Source of the DNA: Physella acuta
Lineage: Eukaryota; Mollusca; Gastropoda; Physidae
Assembly (NCBI RefSeq): GCF_028476545.1
Contig: NW_026731570.1
Span: 880,001-944,000, forward strand
Length of the DNA stretch: 64,000 nucleotides
Reading direction: 5' to 3'
Shown: positions 35,791 to 46,209 of the stretch, piece after piece
How positions within the stretch are numbered: position 1 is the first letter of the stretch
Layout: each line of letters opens with the position of its first letter
Position numbers and translations under genes: made by a program
Notes under the pieces: model-generated
What the model saw: the letters and a program-made list of their open reading frames with translations, nothing else
The model's database searches: none
What the model was told of the DNA's origin: nothing

Positions 35791-36780
35791 GAACGTATAA
35801 TGAACCTACCAATGGCCTAAAAGCGGAGTTAACATGAACCTAACATGAACTTGTTATGAACTTACCTGAATGCTAGCAAGTTGCTTAATTTTACACCTTA
35901 ATTGAACGTGACACGAATTACTTAATTGCACTCGATATTAAAGTAACAAGAACCTAGATTGAATTAATCGTAAACCTAACATGAACCTAACACAAACCTA
36001 ACATAAACCTAACGTGAACCCTAAATAAACTTATGAACCTAGCATAAATCTATAAACCTTACATAAACGTATGCACCTAACATAAACCTATAAATCTAAT
36101 ATGAACCTATGAACATAACATAAACCAAACATAAACTTAACATAAACCTATAAACCCTACATAAACCTACTATGAGCCTAACATGAACCTAACATGAACC
36201 GTCCATGAACCTGACATAAACCTATCATGAACATATCATGAACCTAACATACACCTTTGAACCTCACATAAACCTTTGAACCTATCATGAACCTACATAT
36301 ACCTTTGAACCTAACATAAACCTATCAACCTAACATAAACCTATCAACCTGACATAAGCCTAACATAAACCTATGAACATAACGTAAACCTGTGAACCTA
36401 ACATGAACCTGACATAAACTTATCATAAACCTATGATGAACCTAACATATACATATCAACCTTACATAAACCTATCAACCTGACATAAGCCTAACATAAA
36501 CCTATGAACATAACGTAAACTATGAACCTAACATGAACCTGACATAAAGTTATCATAAACTAACATAAACCTATCAACCTAACATAAACCTATCAACCTG
36601 ACATAAGCCTAACATAAACCTATGAACATAACGTAAACCTATGAACCTAACATGAACCTGACATAAACTTATCCTAAACCTATCATTATCCTAACATAAA
36701 CCTATCAACCTAACATAAACCTATCAACCTGACATAAGTATAACATAAACCTATGAACATAACATGAAACTATGATTTAT
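35530..36780 (+). repeat. Long degenerate AACCTAACATAA array
   Basis: About 1.2 kb of repeats on AACCTAACATAAACCTATGA, mixing units of about 10-16 bp and larger blocks, for example 'cctatcaacctgacataagc' recurring near 36340, 36475, 36590 and 36720. Shorter versions sit at 25750-26110 and 31990-32110. Confidence 0.92.
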
Positions 36781-36782
36781 AA

Positions 36783-37135
36783 ATATAACGAGCCGGCCCG
36801 CGGCATAACATACGCCGCTATTTAGTTGTTGTTTTTTCTACTTTTCAGTAATTCATAATTTGTGAATTCGACAGTACCAACGCTGACACTGAAAATATTT
36901 CTTTAATATGTCTTTAAAACACTATAAGTAGCTCGTTAAGGACCATAAACCCCCCCCCAACGTTTAAAATCGTTTCATACTAAATTATCTGCCCCTAATA
37001 GCCGTCACTAAACCCGACTCCACGAAGGTAAACATAGCGTGAACCACAGCTCACTAAGACCATGTAGGGGTGGGGATGGTAGGGAGCGCGTTTACAGCTT
37101 GTTTTCTAGCATATCCCAGAAGAGAATTATATATA
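36783..37135 (+). repeat. GC-headed dispersed repeat 'M', copy 1
   Basis: It starts ACGAGCCGGCCCGCGGCATA, which contains the hairpin GCGGC...GCCGC, and runs through 'aattcataatttgtgaattc' to an end in 'gaattatatatata'. Copies lie at 37137, 51556 and 60835. All four adjoin TA-rich sequence, which suggests a TATA-rich target preference. No ORF. Confidence 0.75.
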
Positions 37136-37136
37136 T

Positions 37137-37340
37137 ACGAGCCGACCCGCGGCATATCATACGCCGCTATTTAGTTGTTGTTTTTTCTACTTTTCAGTTA
37201 TTCATAATTTGTGAATTCGACAGTATCAATGTGAGGGGGGTGAGGGGGTGGTAGCGGTAGAGAGGAAGAGAGGGAACTGCAAGGCGCGCGGTTGCAGCTT
37301 GTTTTCTAACGGCTCCCAGAAGAGAATTATATATATAGAT
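37137..37340 (+). repeat. Repeat M, copy 2 (shortened)
   Basis: It begins again with CGAGCCGACCCGCGGC immediately after the TATATATA end of copy 1. The middle is deleted and it ends 'gaattatatatatagataga', passing into the reversed minisatellite element. Confidence 0.72.
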
Positions 37341-38150
37341 AGATACACAAAAACACTTCCTTTGTCTACACTACAACACAATATACTCATTTCTCCCACA
37401 CCTAATTCTCCCACACAAAATTGTCCCGCACTAAATTCTCCCACTCTAAACTCCCCCACAAAAAAATTTCCCACACTTAATTCTCCCACACTAAATTCCC
37501 CCACGCTAAGTACCCACACACTAAATTCTCACACACTAAATTCTCCCACACTAAATTTTACCACACTAAACTCTCCCAAACTAAAAATCTCCCAAAGCTA
37601 AACTCGATGCAAAAATAGTCTCTACCAAAATCAAACAAACATTCAATTCCCCCTCACTTGATTCCATCACACACTCGTATTAGATTACATAACACACCCC
37701 CCCCCCCCACCCCACATGGAACTAAACGCCGACACAGAATATTAGTGTTAGTCCCGAGAGTGCGCCCAGTGTTTCTTCCAGACTTTTTCCCGAAGAGATG
37801 CCTGGAGGAAACTCAAGAGTTCACAGCGGTTTGATTTCTTCTTTTGTTCGAGTCAAAATATCTCGCGCGTGGAACTATTTTGTTAGGGGAGAAAACGAAC
37901 ATTTTTTTAAGGGAGGTAATTATAAAATTAAACGATAAAAACAAAAGAAAAAAATAATAATATATTTTCAAGGAAAAACAAGTAAACAAACTTTAGTATA
38001 AATTATAGAAAATTAAATTACTACGAAAATATTTAAAACCTTTGATGAATAATAACAAAATGCTAATTACAACACCTAGTAATTGGTAGTTGTTAATCGA
38101 ATAACTAGAAGTCAATTATATAAACCAGCTTTAATATTAATACCCAGAAA
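37341..38150 (-). repeat. Minisatellite-bearing element, copy G (reverse)
   Basis: It carries the reverse 15-bp array (about 37385-37600), C-run, 'acacagaatattagtgttag' block and leader to 38150. Within it, 37770-37815 holds a small insertion 'cagtgtttcttccagac' ... 'gcctggaggaaactc' that resembles MITE ends also seen at 42432, 48352 and 59358. Confidence 0.75.
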
Positions 38151-38198
38151 TTTTTTTACATCGCTACTATATGTTGACAGCTTTGTTTGGTTTATTAT

Positions 38199-39363
38199 CT
38201 ACTCAAGTCTCGAGAGGCGGTCAAACCTACTACTCTAACTCACGCAAATCTCGCAAACGACCGCTGTGGGGTTGCTCCCACACATCCCTCGAACGCACAC
38301 GCTCTCGAGATGAGTCACCCAGTACTTGTATTGGGTGGCTTCAAATGTACGAGTGGCTAACTTTTCAATCTTTTATTTTTCAGCCTGACGACACCCATCT
38401 AGGAGAAATCTTAGGTGGGAGGTCTGTCTATCGCCAACAAATCGAACTCATCTACTACGTCAAACGCAACTACCTCGCTCAACAAATCGAACTCACCTAC
38501 TACGTCAAACGCATCTACCTCGCTCCCAACAAACTCACTAACACTCTGACGACACCCACCTAGGAGAAATCTTAGGTGGGAAGCTTCCGTCAAAACACTA
38601 GCAAATCAACTAACCATCTCTCAAGATCATCTACTCAAAATAAACAATCGCCAACAGCTCTACCTCGCCCACCTCAACACTCCACCAAGCTCAAAATCAT
38701 CGACTCAGCAACATCAGCAAACTTCACTCTTCAACGTCACCTCGCCCAACTCAATCACTCGACTACTTCACGTTACTCCTCCTCAAATCACAATGAACAA
38801 AACTTCAAAGCAACTCACCTCGAAAGATCTCTCTACACAAGAACCCACCCAACTCATCTCCCCAAGCTTCAATGTATCGAACAATTCTACTACCATGCGC
38901 ATCATACCTAATCTCAACGCAAGAACACTACCTCAACCACCCTCTCCAAGTTCTACACCATTCGACCAACTCCACCATCAACGTCAAGACACCAAACTCA
39001 CTCTCACCAAGTACAACTACCAACAAAGAATAAACCATTATCAAACCAAGAGCGTATCAAGCACAAGAAGAAAGGCCAAAAAACAGAGAAGCGATCATGT
39101 TTGTACTGTCCTGTACTTTATGTCATAGCAAACCAGAAACAAAATCAAGAAAGAAACAAATGGAACCAAGAAATCGGAACAAAGAAATCAAAGAAACATG
39201 GAACAAAGGAATCAGAAGGAATATTAAGACATTGTAAATCTTTTTAATGTTATATTATGTATCACATTGTAATTTTTTAACATGCAACCTATCCACTTGT
39301 GGAAGGAACAATATTAAACGCCAAACGGCAAAAAAAAAAAAAAAAAAAAACTACTCAAGTCTC
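38199..39363 (+). mobile_element. S element 2 with 13-bp target-site duplication
   Basis: The element body (38212-39350) lies between two copies of CTACTCAAGTCTC (38199-38211 and 39351-39363), the second directly after a 20-nt poly-A. That is the signature of target-primed reverse transcription. It begins inside the 5' structured region (the U2 head is truncated) and has hairpin H2 (38313-38340), two GAAA-loop hairpins (38386-38428, 38546-38591), two 45-bp units, a body with weak frames only, and the 3' tail CATGCAACCTATCCA ... GTGGAAGGA. This tail is shared with the ORF1-bearing element just downstream. Confidence 0.88.
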
Positions 39364-39435
39364 TTCTCGGCATAGAAGACTATAAAGGGATTAAAACCGA
39401 TACAAATTATTATGTTACATGCAGAATTTAGACTA

Positions 39436-39475
39436 ATCGCTTCTCGGCCTTTTGTCCAAGATCGATATACTATCT
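39436..39475 (+). pseudogene. U2 snRNA 5' end as retroposon head
   Basis: Matches U2 from its first nucleotide through 'ctcggccttttg', then with substitutions through 'aagatcgatatactatct'. It sits about 12 nt before the ORF1 ATG. Confidence 0.85.
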
Positions 39476-39487
39476 CAACATCCCATA

Positions 39488-40968
39488 ATGACATCACCTC
39501 GAATGTCATACGCAGATATAACCAACATCAACAAAGGGGTTGCGCGCTCGGATGTTCCCCCTGGGTCGAGAGACTTGGGGAGGAGCCACCCGGACTACGG
39601 TTCGGGGGGTTTAATGAAATCCAGGGCCCAACCCCTTTCAGCTACTACAGCCATATTGGACCTACCTGAAGAAGACTGCCCGGAACTATTTCCTGCTGAC
39701 TCACCCACCATCCAGGTTACAATCAACTCAAATGGTCAACCCAATCTGAGAGGCCATATCCTTCGTCAACTAATAAGCAAACAACATATCTTCCTCTTCA
39801 ACTATGGACGAGCAGACACCTGGTTCTTCACATCAACTGCCTTCGACGTCACTACCCTACATAACACACACAAAACACACGGCCCTTACACACTATACTT
39901 CACTATACACGAAAAGGACAGGATCAACGGAACCCTTAGATGGGTCCCACCCACACTAAGCGATCGTACACTTATAAAAGCACTGCAACCCTACAGCAAC
40001 AAAGAACCTTCCATATACACAATTCCTCTCACCACTAACCGTAGCTTCTCAATATACACTGACAACCCAGCAAACATACCTCACTACATACAAATAAACT
40101 ACAAAAGCAAGTCACTCAACATTCTAATAGCCATCAAAGACAGAAAACAAGCCAAACTTGCTCGTCTACCGAACACTGGACCAACCGCTGTCAAGATCTC
40201 AATTCAGAATCAACGCCCAGTGATCAAACACCAACTCAATCTACAGCGCCACCCGCTCTACAAGACCCCACGCCAAGCAATCAGCAACACTCCTCAATCG
40301 AAGTCGCAGCATCTAATCCAAAAACACCGCCCAAAAAACAGCCTCCATCTCAGAAACCAACGCCACCCGCCCAGCCAGCAACAACACCAAGTATGCCAAC
40401 AAATCCCAGCACAAATATAACGGAATTACCAACCATCAAATCTACTGCATCAACAATTGCCATACCTAACTTTGCCTCATTAACCACGACGCAACCAAGC
40501 ACTAAAGGGGCAATATTTACGTCCCCAAAAATGGCCAGCAAACAAAACAATCTTAACCCAGAGCCAGCAATGGACACAAACACAAGCTCCAAAAGAAAAA
40601 AAGAAGACAACCCCACAGAAACTAAACCAATAACAAAAAACCTTAAACCCACAAGGATGATTTTTAACAATACATATTGCAAATTTTGCACCAAGCGATT
40701 CGAATCAATATCGGAAAGAGAAATGCACGAAGACTCAGTACACCTACACCTCAAGCAGTGTAAGATTTGTGGGCACAAAGAACCCTACACGAACATACTT
40801 AAACATTATGAAGAAAAGCACCCCAGCGAACAAATGTACGATTGTAACGTATGCACAGTATCCCTCCCACTACAGGGAATACAGGAGCATACAAAAAACC
40901 TCCACCCGAATGTCCAAAGTTCAAAATCGAAGAAACAACCACGAGGAAGATGGGTAATAAGTTCATAA
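39488..40968 (+). pseudogene. Retroposon ORF1 with one frameshift
   Basis: It starts at MTSPRMSYADITNINKGV, then RSHPDYGSGGLMKSRAQP, NYGRADTWFFTSTAFDV, GTLRWVPPTLSDRTLIKAL and NIPHYIQINYKSKSLNILIA. At about 40150 the frame changes, so the knuckle is read out of frame. Another frame (40393-40968) then carries three C2H2 fingers: CKFCTKRFESISEREMHEDS, CKICGHKEPYTNILKHYEEK and CNVCTVSLPLQGIQEHTKNL. Length and order equal the intact 482-residue copy. A single frame change separates it from an open frame; some later substitutions also affect hairpin H2. Confidence 0.8.
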
Positions 40969-41139
40969 AAATACCAATTTATATAGACGTTTTGTATAAG
41001 GTACGTAATAACCTGTATAATTTGTATATATTGTTCATGCAACCTATCCACACAGCTAGCTCCCGGCTAGGAGTGAACTGTGTGGAAGGAAAACTATTAA
41101 ACGCAAAAAAAAAAAAAAAAAGTTTATAAAAATAATATT

Positions 41140-41300
41140 TCTGGCTAAGATCAAGCGATAAATGTCATTCTCCAAGTTGACATTTGCAAAAATTGTCACC
41201 GCCAGCAAAGGGGTGCGTCTCTGGATGCCCACCCCCCGTGTCGAGAGACTCGGAGAGGAGCCACCCGGACCACGACCCGGGTGGCCCAATTTTGTTCATG
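41140..41300 (+). mobile_element. ORF1-only retroposon, 5' fragment with U2 remnant
   Basis: GGCTAAGATCAAG (41142-41154), an exact U2 stretch, stands just before ATG of MSFSKLTFAKIVTASKGV. The 'gaggagccacccgg' hairpin arm follows. It breaks off in a C-run near 41310, immediately downstream of the previous element's poly-A. Confidence 0.7.
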
Positions 41301-41577
41301 CTTGTATCACCCCCCCCCCCCCCCCAAAAAAAAAAAAGTGCAATGCATACGAGATTTCCCCACCCCCCTGTCTCCAATGCTGGATACCCCTAATACTGTA
41401 TCACAAACAATTGGAAGACTTATTTCCCCTTCTAGCAGCCATGTCACGCAACAATGATTGCGCTGCCTGGCCTGCCTTACCCAACCAACCCTCACCCACA
41501 CCTCCCCGCCCCACCACGTTTCTTTTTTTTTTATTTCTGTTTATCCATGTTCCTTTTAGGAACCTTTTGACAGCGGT

Positions 41578-41617
<40 letters not shown>

Positions 41618-41640
41618 TCGAAAGTATTGTAATTGCATTA
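41301..41640. other. Homopolymer-rich spacer
   Basis: C-run and A-run (41311-41337) and a T-run of about 36 (41579-41615). No gene is supported. Confidence 0.6.
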
Positions 41641-41649
41641 TGTATTTAC

Positions 41650-42110
41650 ACTGCCCGACACGGCAAGCCCTATATTGCGAACAGCAGCTGTCAATAGACA
41701 TAACATTATAAATTTCTTTGCGAAATTGCAGTATTGTTTTCTCTAAAGTTGTTCATCCAAGTATCCATGCGGCAAAAATTATTTGGTTGTGAAATCCTGT
41801 CTTTTTTTTTAAAGTAATTAAATTGTATTATTTATTGATGTTACCACCACGGATCTATCATTTTGTTGGCAAACAGGTTACAAACCAGCCTTTTTTCATT
41901 GTTGAAGCAATTGTCTTTCAATTCAATGAACCTTTTGTATTTCATTTACATATTTTGCTATTTATTTACTGTACGCTTTAACCAATGTAGCTATATTGTA
42001 AATATCCACCCTAACGGCGTGGAATGTTATTGTATTTGTACTTGTTTTAAATTGGAAAATAAAAGCATTATATAAAAAAATTATCATAAAAAAAAAAAAT
42101 CTTCGTATTT
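41650..42110 (+). repeat. Putative LINE-type 3' end, copy 1
   Basis: A shared end 'ttgtaaatatccaccctaac' ... 'ttggaaaataaaagcattat' recurs near 62455-62530 ('ttgtaaatacccggcaaaac', 'gaaaataaaagtatta'). Both end in an AATAAA-bearing tail followed by A- or TA-rich sequence, so a polyadenylated retroelement is likely; the clade is not recognised. Confidence 0.5.
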
Positions 42111-42310
42111 GCTGTAGTCCCACGTAGTAGAGCCGCATGAGGCTCCTTCGATGTCAAGATGCGGCTCTTCAGCTCCATGCACACATTTTAATACTTATTT
42201 TTGGTGCAAAACTAAAAAAAAAAGAATTATTCTGCAAGCCTCGGCAATAAACGATACAATAATAAACAATAAACTCACTCTATTCTATTTGAATATTTAG
42301 TTACTACCTA
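42111..42310. repeat. Degraded hAT MITE
   Basis: 'gagccgcatgaggctccttc', 'agatgcggctcttcagctcc' and 'gcaagcctcggcaataaacg' are parts of the MITE family whose intact member is 6772-6980. The ends are lost. Confidence 0.6.
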
Positions 42311-42429
42311 TTTCAGTGTAGGCCTACTTCCTGTTAAGTTGTCCATCCCGAATTGAAACATTCAAGTTCATTGTGGATATTACAAAGAAACTAAACAAGC
42401 TAAATGTAAAACTGCAAGGAAATAAAAAC

Positions 42430-42680
42430 CAGTGTTTCTTTCAGACTTTTTTCTCCGGGGGAGGGGGGCACTTGAAAATTTTTTTTGGGGGTGGAGGGGG
42501 GGGGGCGGTCAACATGTTTCGGGATGACGGTCACTAGTAAAAGTGTATGTTTACTATATAAAATCCATCTCGTTCGGGGGGGGGGGGGGGGGCGGACAGT
42601 ATTAAAAGTGTATGTTTACTATATAAAATCCATCTCGTTCGAAGAGATGCCTGGAAGTAACTCTGAGAAAAACCCAGCCT
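42430..42680. repeat. MITE-like ends enclosing a G-rich duplicated segment
   Basis: It opens CCAGTGTTTCTTTCAGAC and closes 'gatgcctggaagtaactctg', an imperfect inverted pair. Inside, 'agtgtatgtttactatataa' plus a G-run occurs twice (42540 and 42606). Confidence 0.5.
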
Positions 42681-42999
42681 ATGCCTTTGCTGGAAGAAGT
42701 GGATTGTTTCGAAATTATAGTTATTTTTTGTTGTTGTTGTTGAAGACACGGAGAGCGATAAATTACTTAAGTTCCATAAATATGAAGACAATATCATGAT
42801 GAAATCAATGCTACTATTAACAGGAATTATTTCAGCATTACAATAAAAAAAAAAGGATAGATAGAATTGAGAGATTTGAGCAATTCAAAACAAATGCAAG
42901 TTCTATGGTTTTCATAGTAGATTCTCTAAACACAAAAACAAATGAAATCAACATTGAGCCGTTTAGAATTGACACTGGTTCTCTTCAAATGAAATTGCT

Positions 43000-43440
43000 G
43001 GATTTGTGGAGTGGTAAGTTCACGGAAATCACGAGCAATTTAGGAGAATTGGAGGTCCAGTAAAACATGCACGTTACGCTGCACAAAAGGACGACTCTAA
43101 AGGATATGCTGCGAGTTGAGGCACTAATATGTGACGAATGGAATAGTCTCCCAGGATAGTAAAGTGAGGTGAAGAAGTTGATATCTGGAGTGCTGACGAT
43201 CTTCGGGTCAACATAATTCATACAAGCCAGCGTTTTCTTACATGAATATAATAAAAAGTAAAGAAGGCGGGACATTCAGGGCGTCAAGCGTGCGTTCTGC
43301 CGCTAGACCACTCCACTCCACTGATTCGCGTTAGGCAAAGTAACAGCGGCTGGGCATAATGCTGAACACACTACCCCCCCCCCCCTCCTATATATCCTGA
43401 GATAATTTAAATTAATGGACTCTATTTCGTATGTCTCATG
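43000..43440 (-). repeat. tRNA-headed repeat, copy 2
   Basis: Reverse-complement match to 8205-8620, including the C-run (43374-43386) opposite the G-run of copy 1 and the A-box-like arm near 43295-43315. Single-base differences shift the reading frames between copies. Confidence 0.65.
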
Positions 43441-43479
43441 TATCTGGGGTGCGAACTGGAGATAATTTATACATGTTTT

Positions 43480-43680
43480 TGTTATAAGCTTGCACTGTGG
43501 GTGTTTCAGCTGGATGGGGGTCTGTGCATTCTTCCTGTGGTGGACCAGTGGTTGCGTTTGTTGGCTTGGCTACAGGGGGTGTGGCCCAGGATTTCATTGA
43601 GCCACCCAAGCCGTGGTCAGGATTTGTCGTGGACTTAAATAGCAAATACAAAATTGTAGGATCTACCTTCCGTCATAAAT
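43480..43680 (-). pseudogene. ORF1-only retroposon, ORF1 N-terminal fragment (DHGSGG subfamily)
   Basis: FKSTTNPDHGLGGSMKSWAT and EECTDPHPAETPTVQ match the fragment at 32330-32860 and share its upstream 'gctatttaagtccacgacaa'. Confidence 0.7.
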
Positions 43681-43699
43681 GAAAAGTTAGATAAATTTT

Positions 43700-45240
43700 C
43701 CTAGTATTAATATTAAAGCTGGTTGATATTAGGGATTTCTAATTATCCGATTAACAACTAACAATTTCTAACAGATGTAATCAACATTTTGTTATTAATT
43801 ACCAAGGGTTTTAAACATTTATTTTGTACTTTAATTTTATATAATTTATCCTTAAGTTTTTTTTACTTGTTTTTGCTTAAAAATATATTTTTATTTTTCC
43901 AATATCTTTTTATCATTTAATTGTATAATTACCTCCCTTGAAAATAACTCATTATTTGTTCTTTCCCTTAACAGATATTTTGACAGATACAGGAGACGAC
44001 AGCGAACCGCTGTGAACTGTGTTACACCTGTGTCAGTGTTTAGTTCCATGTGGGGCTGGCGTGGTGGGGGGAGCGGGGGGGGGGGGGGGGGGCGGATGTA
44101 ACGTAATCTAGTAAGGGGGAGTTGAATGTTTGGTTGATTTTGGTGGGACAAATTTTGTATCGTGTTTAGTTTTGGGAGATTTTTAGGGCCGATTCTAGTC
44201 GGAATAAGATACGCATGCGATACGCATGCGCAATGGAGAGAAACTACGACTTAGCGGCGATGTTTTCGATGGTACTGCGCATGCGTGTGTTTACAACCGC
44301 AGAACCCTAATACCAACCCTAATCCTTAACCCTATCCCTAATCCTATCCCTAACCCTATCCCTAACCCTATCCCTAACCCTATCCCTAATCCTATCCCTA
44401 TCCCTAACCCTAGCCCTAAACCTATCCCTAATCCTATCCCTAACCCTATCCCTAATCCTACCCCTAACCCTCATTCTAGCCCTAACCCTAGCCATAGGTC
44501 ACTGCGCATGCGCAGAACTATCTTTTGCCGAAAAATCTTATTCCGGGTAGACACTTCGAGATTTTTAGGGTGGGAGAGTTTAGTGATGGAGAATTTAGTG
44601 TTGGAGAATTTAGTGTGGGAGAATTTAGTGTGGAAGAATTAAGTGAGAGAGAAATGATTATGTGGTGTTGTAGTGTAGGTAAAGGAAATTATTTGAGTGT
44701 TTGTGTGTATATAAATAAATCTACGGTGGGTGTGATGGGGTTTACTGTGGGTAAGTTGAGTGGGGGGTGTTTAGATTAGTGGGGGTGGGGGTTTGTCCTT
44801 CTGGGTGAGGATTAATCGACCTCCGGATCATGTGACAATGTGACGGATTGCGTCATTTGTATAACGTTGCTTCATTTATTTCTTCATCTAAGACTAAATA
44901 GTAGGAAAAAAAACATGTCTTATAACCTATATATTAACGAGCTTTCACAGGCGCTAAATTGCAAAAGTGAGTGTACACTTTTAAAGCTATAATACTAAAA
45001 ACAAAGCGTTGTACTGCTAGTCCGAATGTCTCAAGTTCGGATCCGGGCTCAGTTCTGTTGGGCTCCGTGAGTTCACCCAGCTCTGATGGGTACCTTACGC
45101 ACCTTAGATAACTAAGGCGGATAGGCTTAGTACTGACCACATTATCTCCCTGTATGTCGAGGTGATTGAAACACGATTTTTTAATTTATCTGCCTTTTGT
45201 GTATTGGGCACGAAAGGGAATCGATTATGAAGATAAGTTA
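43700..45240 (+). repeat. Minisatellite-bearing element, copy H, with SINE and an inserted telomere-like element
   Basis: Leader from 43700, G-run near 44076-44092, then a separate insertion (44189-44557), a short 15-bp array (44570-44645), the TATA tail, and the SINE (about 44930-45240). The SINE here has the best-preserved B-box-like AAGTTCGGATCCGG (45033-45046). It then joins an ORF2 fragment. Confidence 0.75.
44189..44557. mobile_element. Insertion carrying CCCTAA-like interstitial repeats
   Basis: A CCCTAACCCTATCCCTAA-type array (about 44300-44510) is enclosed by ACTGCGCATGCG blocks and by inverted CGGAATAAGAT / ATCTTATTCCG. The whole is bracketed by a direct repeat GAGATTTTTAGGG (44176-44188, 44558-44570), consistent with a target duplication of up to 13 bp in the host repeat. 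The array resembles degenerate telomeric TTAGGG. Confidence 0.7.
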
Positions 45241-45420
45241 AATAAAAAGCGCGGGTCGATTTTAAAATCGTTCTTGGGTCAGTCGTTTCTTGGTTGTTTT
45301 CGTCCATTATTTGTTTGATTTGTTTTGATCTTTGTATGCTTTGTTGCAGTATGAGAGTGTGGTGTGTTTGGTTTTCCGAGCCAATCTGCTCTATTTTGAT
45401 TCTGGTTTTTGTTCCTCTAT
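45235..45420 (-). pseudogene. LINE ORF2 linker fragment
   Basis: Minus strand MDENNQETTDPRTILKSTRA and upstream residues match 12167-12523. It breaks into ORF1 at about 45420/45422. Confidence 0.65.
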
Positions 45421-45421
45421 A

Positions 45422-46171
45422 TTGTGTCTTTGTATGTAATTTGGATATAGTGTGGGATGTGTTGTGGATTGTCGTTCTGGATGGTGAATCTGCGATTGTT
45501 TGTGTGCGGGATTGTGGTTATTGTAGGTGTAGATTTGCTGACTGTTTGCAGTGCCTTAATCAGTGTTTCGTTGCTCAGGGCGGGCGGGACCCATCTAAGG
45601 GTTCCGATGATTTTGTCCTTGTGGTATCTGTCGAATTTCAAAGTGTATGGGCCGTGTGTTTTGGTGGTGCCGTCCAGATCCGCTGCATCAAACTCGTTGG
45701 ACGAGAAGTACCAGGTATCCCCTCGTCCATAGTTGAGCAGCAGGATCTGGTGTGGGCTAATGATCTTGCGCAAGAGGTGACCAGGGATGTTCTGGTGGTT
45801 GCTTGATTTGATGGTGACTTGAATTACTGTAGGCGAGTCGAAGAGCTCAGGAGCTATTTCATCAGACTGGTCTATTGTGATTGTTGTCTTGATATCTGAA
45901 ACTGAAAGAGTTTGGGCCCAAGTTTTCATTAAGCCACCCGAACCGTAGTCCGGGTGGCTCCTCTCCGGATCTCTCGACCTAGAGGGAACAAAAATGGGCG
46001 CAACCCCATTGTTGACTTTCGTGATAGTTGCATAGTCCATTTCTAGTGCATGGAGATGAGGACTCGGTGCATTTAGTTTGTGCTCAACTAGGTCACATTC
46101 AGTCAAAGGCGAAAGATTTACGCGTTGTGAAAAGAAACACTTTGATCTTAACCAAAAGATAGAGAAGCTAC
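45422..46171 (-). mobile_element. ORF1-only retroposon with tandem U2 and U5 snRNA heads (3'-truncated)
   Basis: The ORF1 body (ATG at 46040) is nearly identical to the U4-headed copy at 9270-11107, but the head differs. The minus strand first shows a U2-like 5' end (46171-46138, 'gcttctctatcttttggtta'), then a U5-like segment (46139-46100) with the exact stretch TAAATCTTTCGCCTTT (46105-46120), characteristic of U5 stem-loop I. The body resumes at ACCGAGTCCTCATCTCC as in the U4 copy. The ORF1 frame is lost after YIQITYKD, where the sequence jumps into the ORF2 fragment. Confidence 0.8.
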
Positions 46172-46209
46172 ATCAGGTAAATGAAAATAACTAAAAAAGT
46201 ACAATTATC

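Larger units (their letters stand above)
39436..41117 (+). mobile_element. U2-headed ORF1-only retroposon (looks full length)
   Basis: It begins at U2 nucleotide 1 (ATCGCTTCTCGGCCTTTTG at 39436). ORF1 follows, starting near 39488, then a 3' UTR of about 135 nt with TATAGACGTTTTGTATAAG (40983-41001), the tail CATGCAACCTATCCA, and a poly-A run of about 15 (41103-41120). ORF2 is absent although both ends are present, so this is an element design and not simple 5' truncation. The tail matches S elements 2, 3 and 4. Confidence 0.85.

Noticed and set aside
39436-39475. Functional U2 snRNA gene (also at 25011-25051 and 50466-50505)
   Set aside because: Only the first 40 or so nucleotides are present; the Sm site and the later stem-loops are missing.
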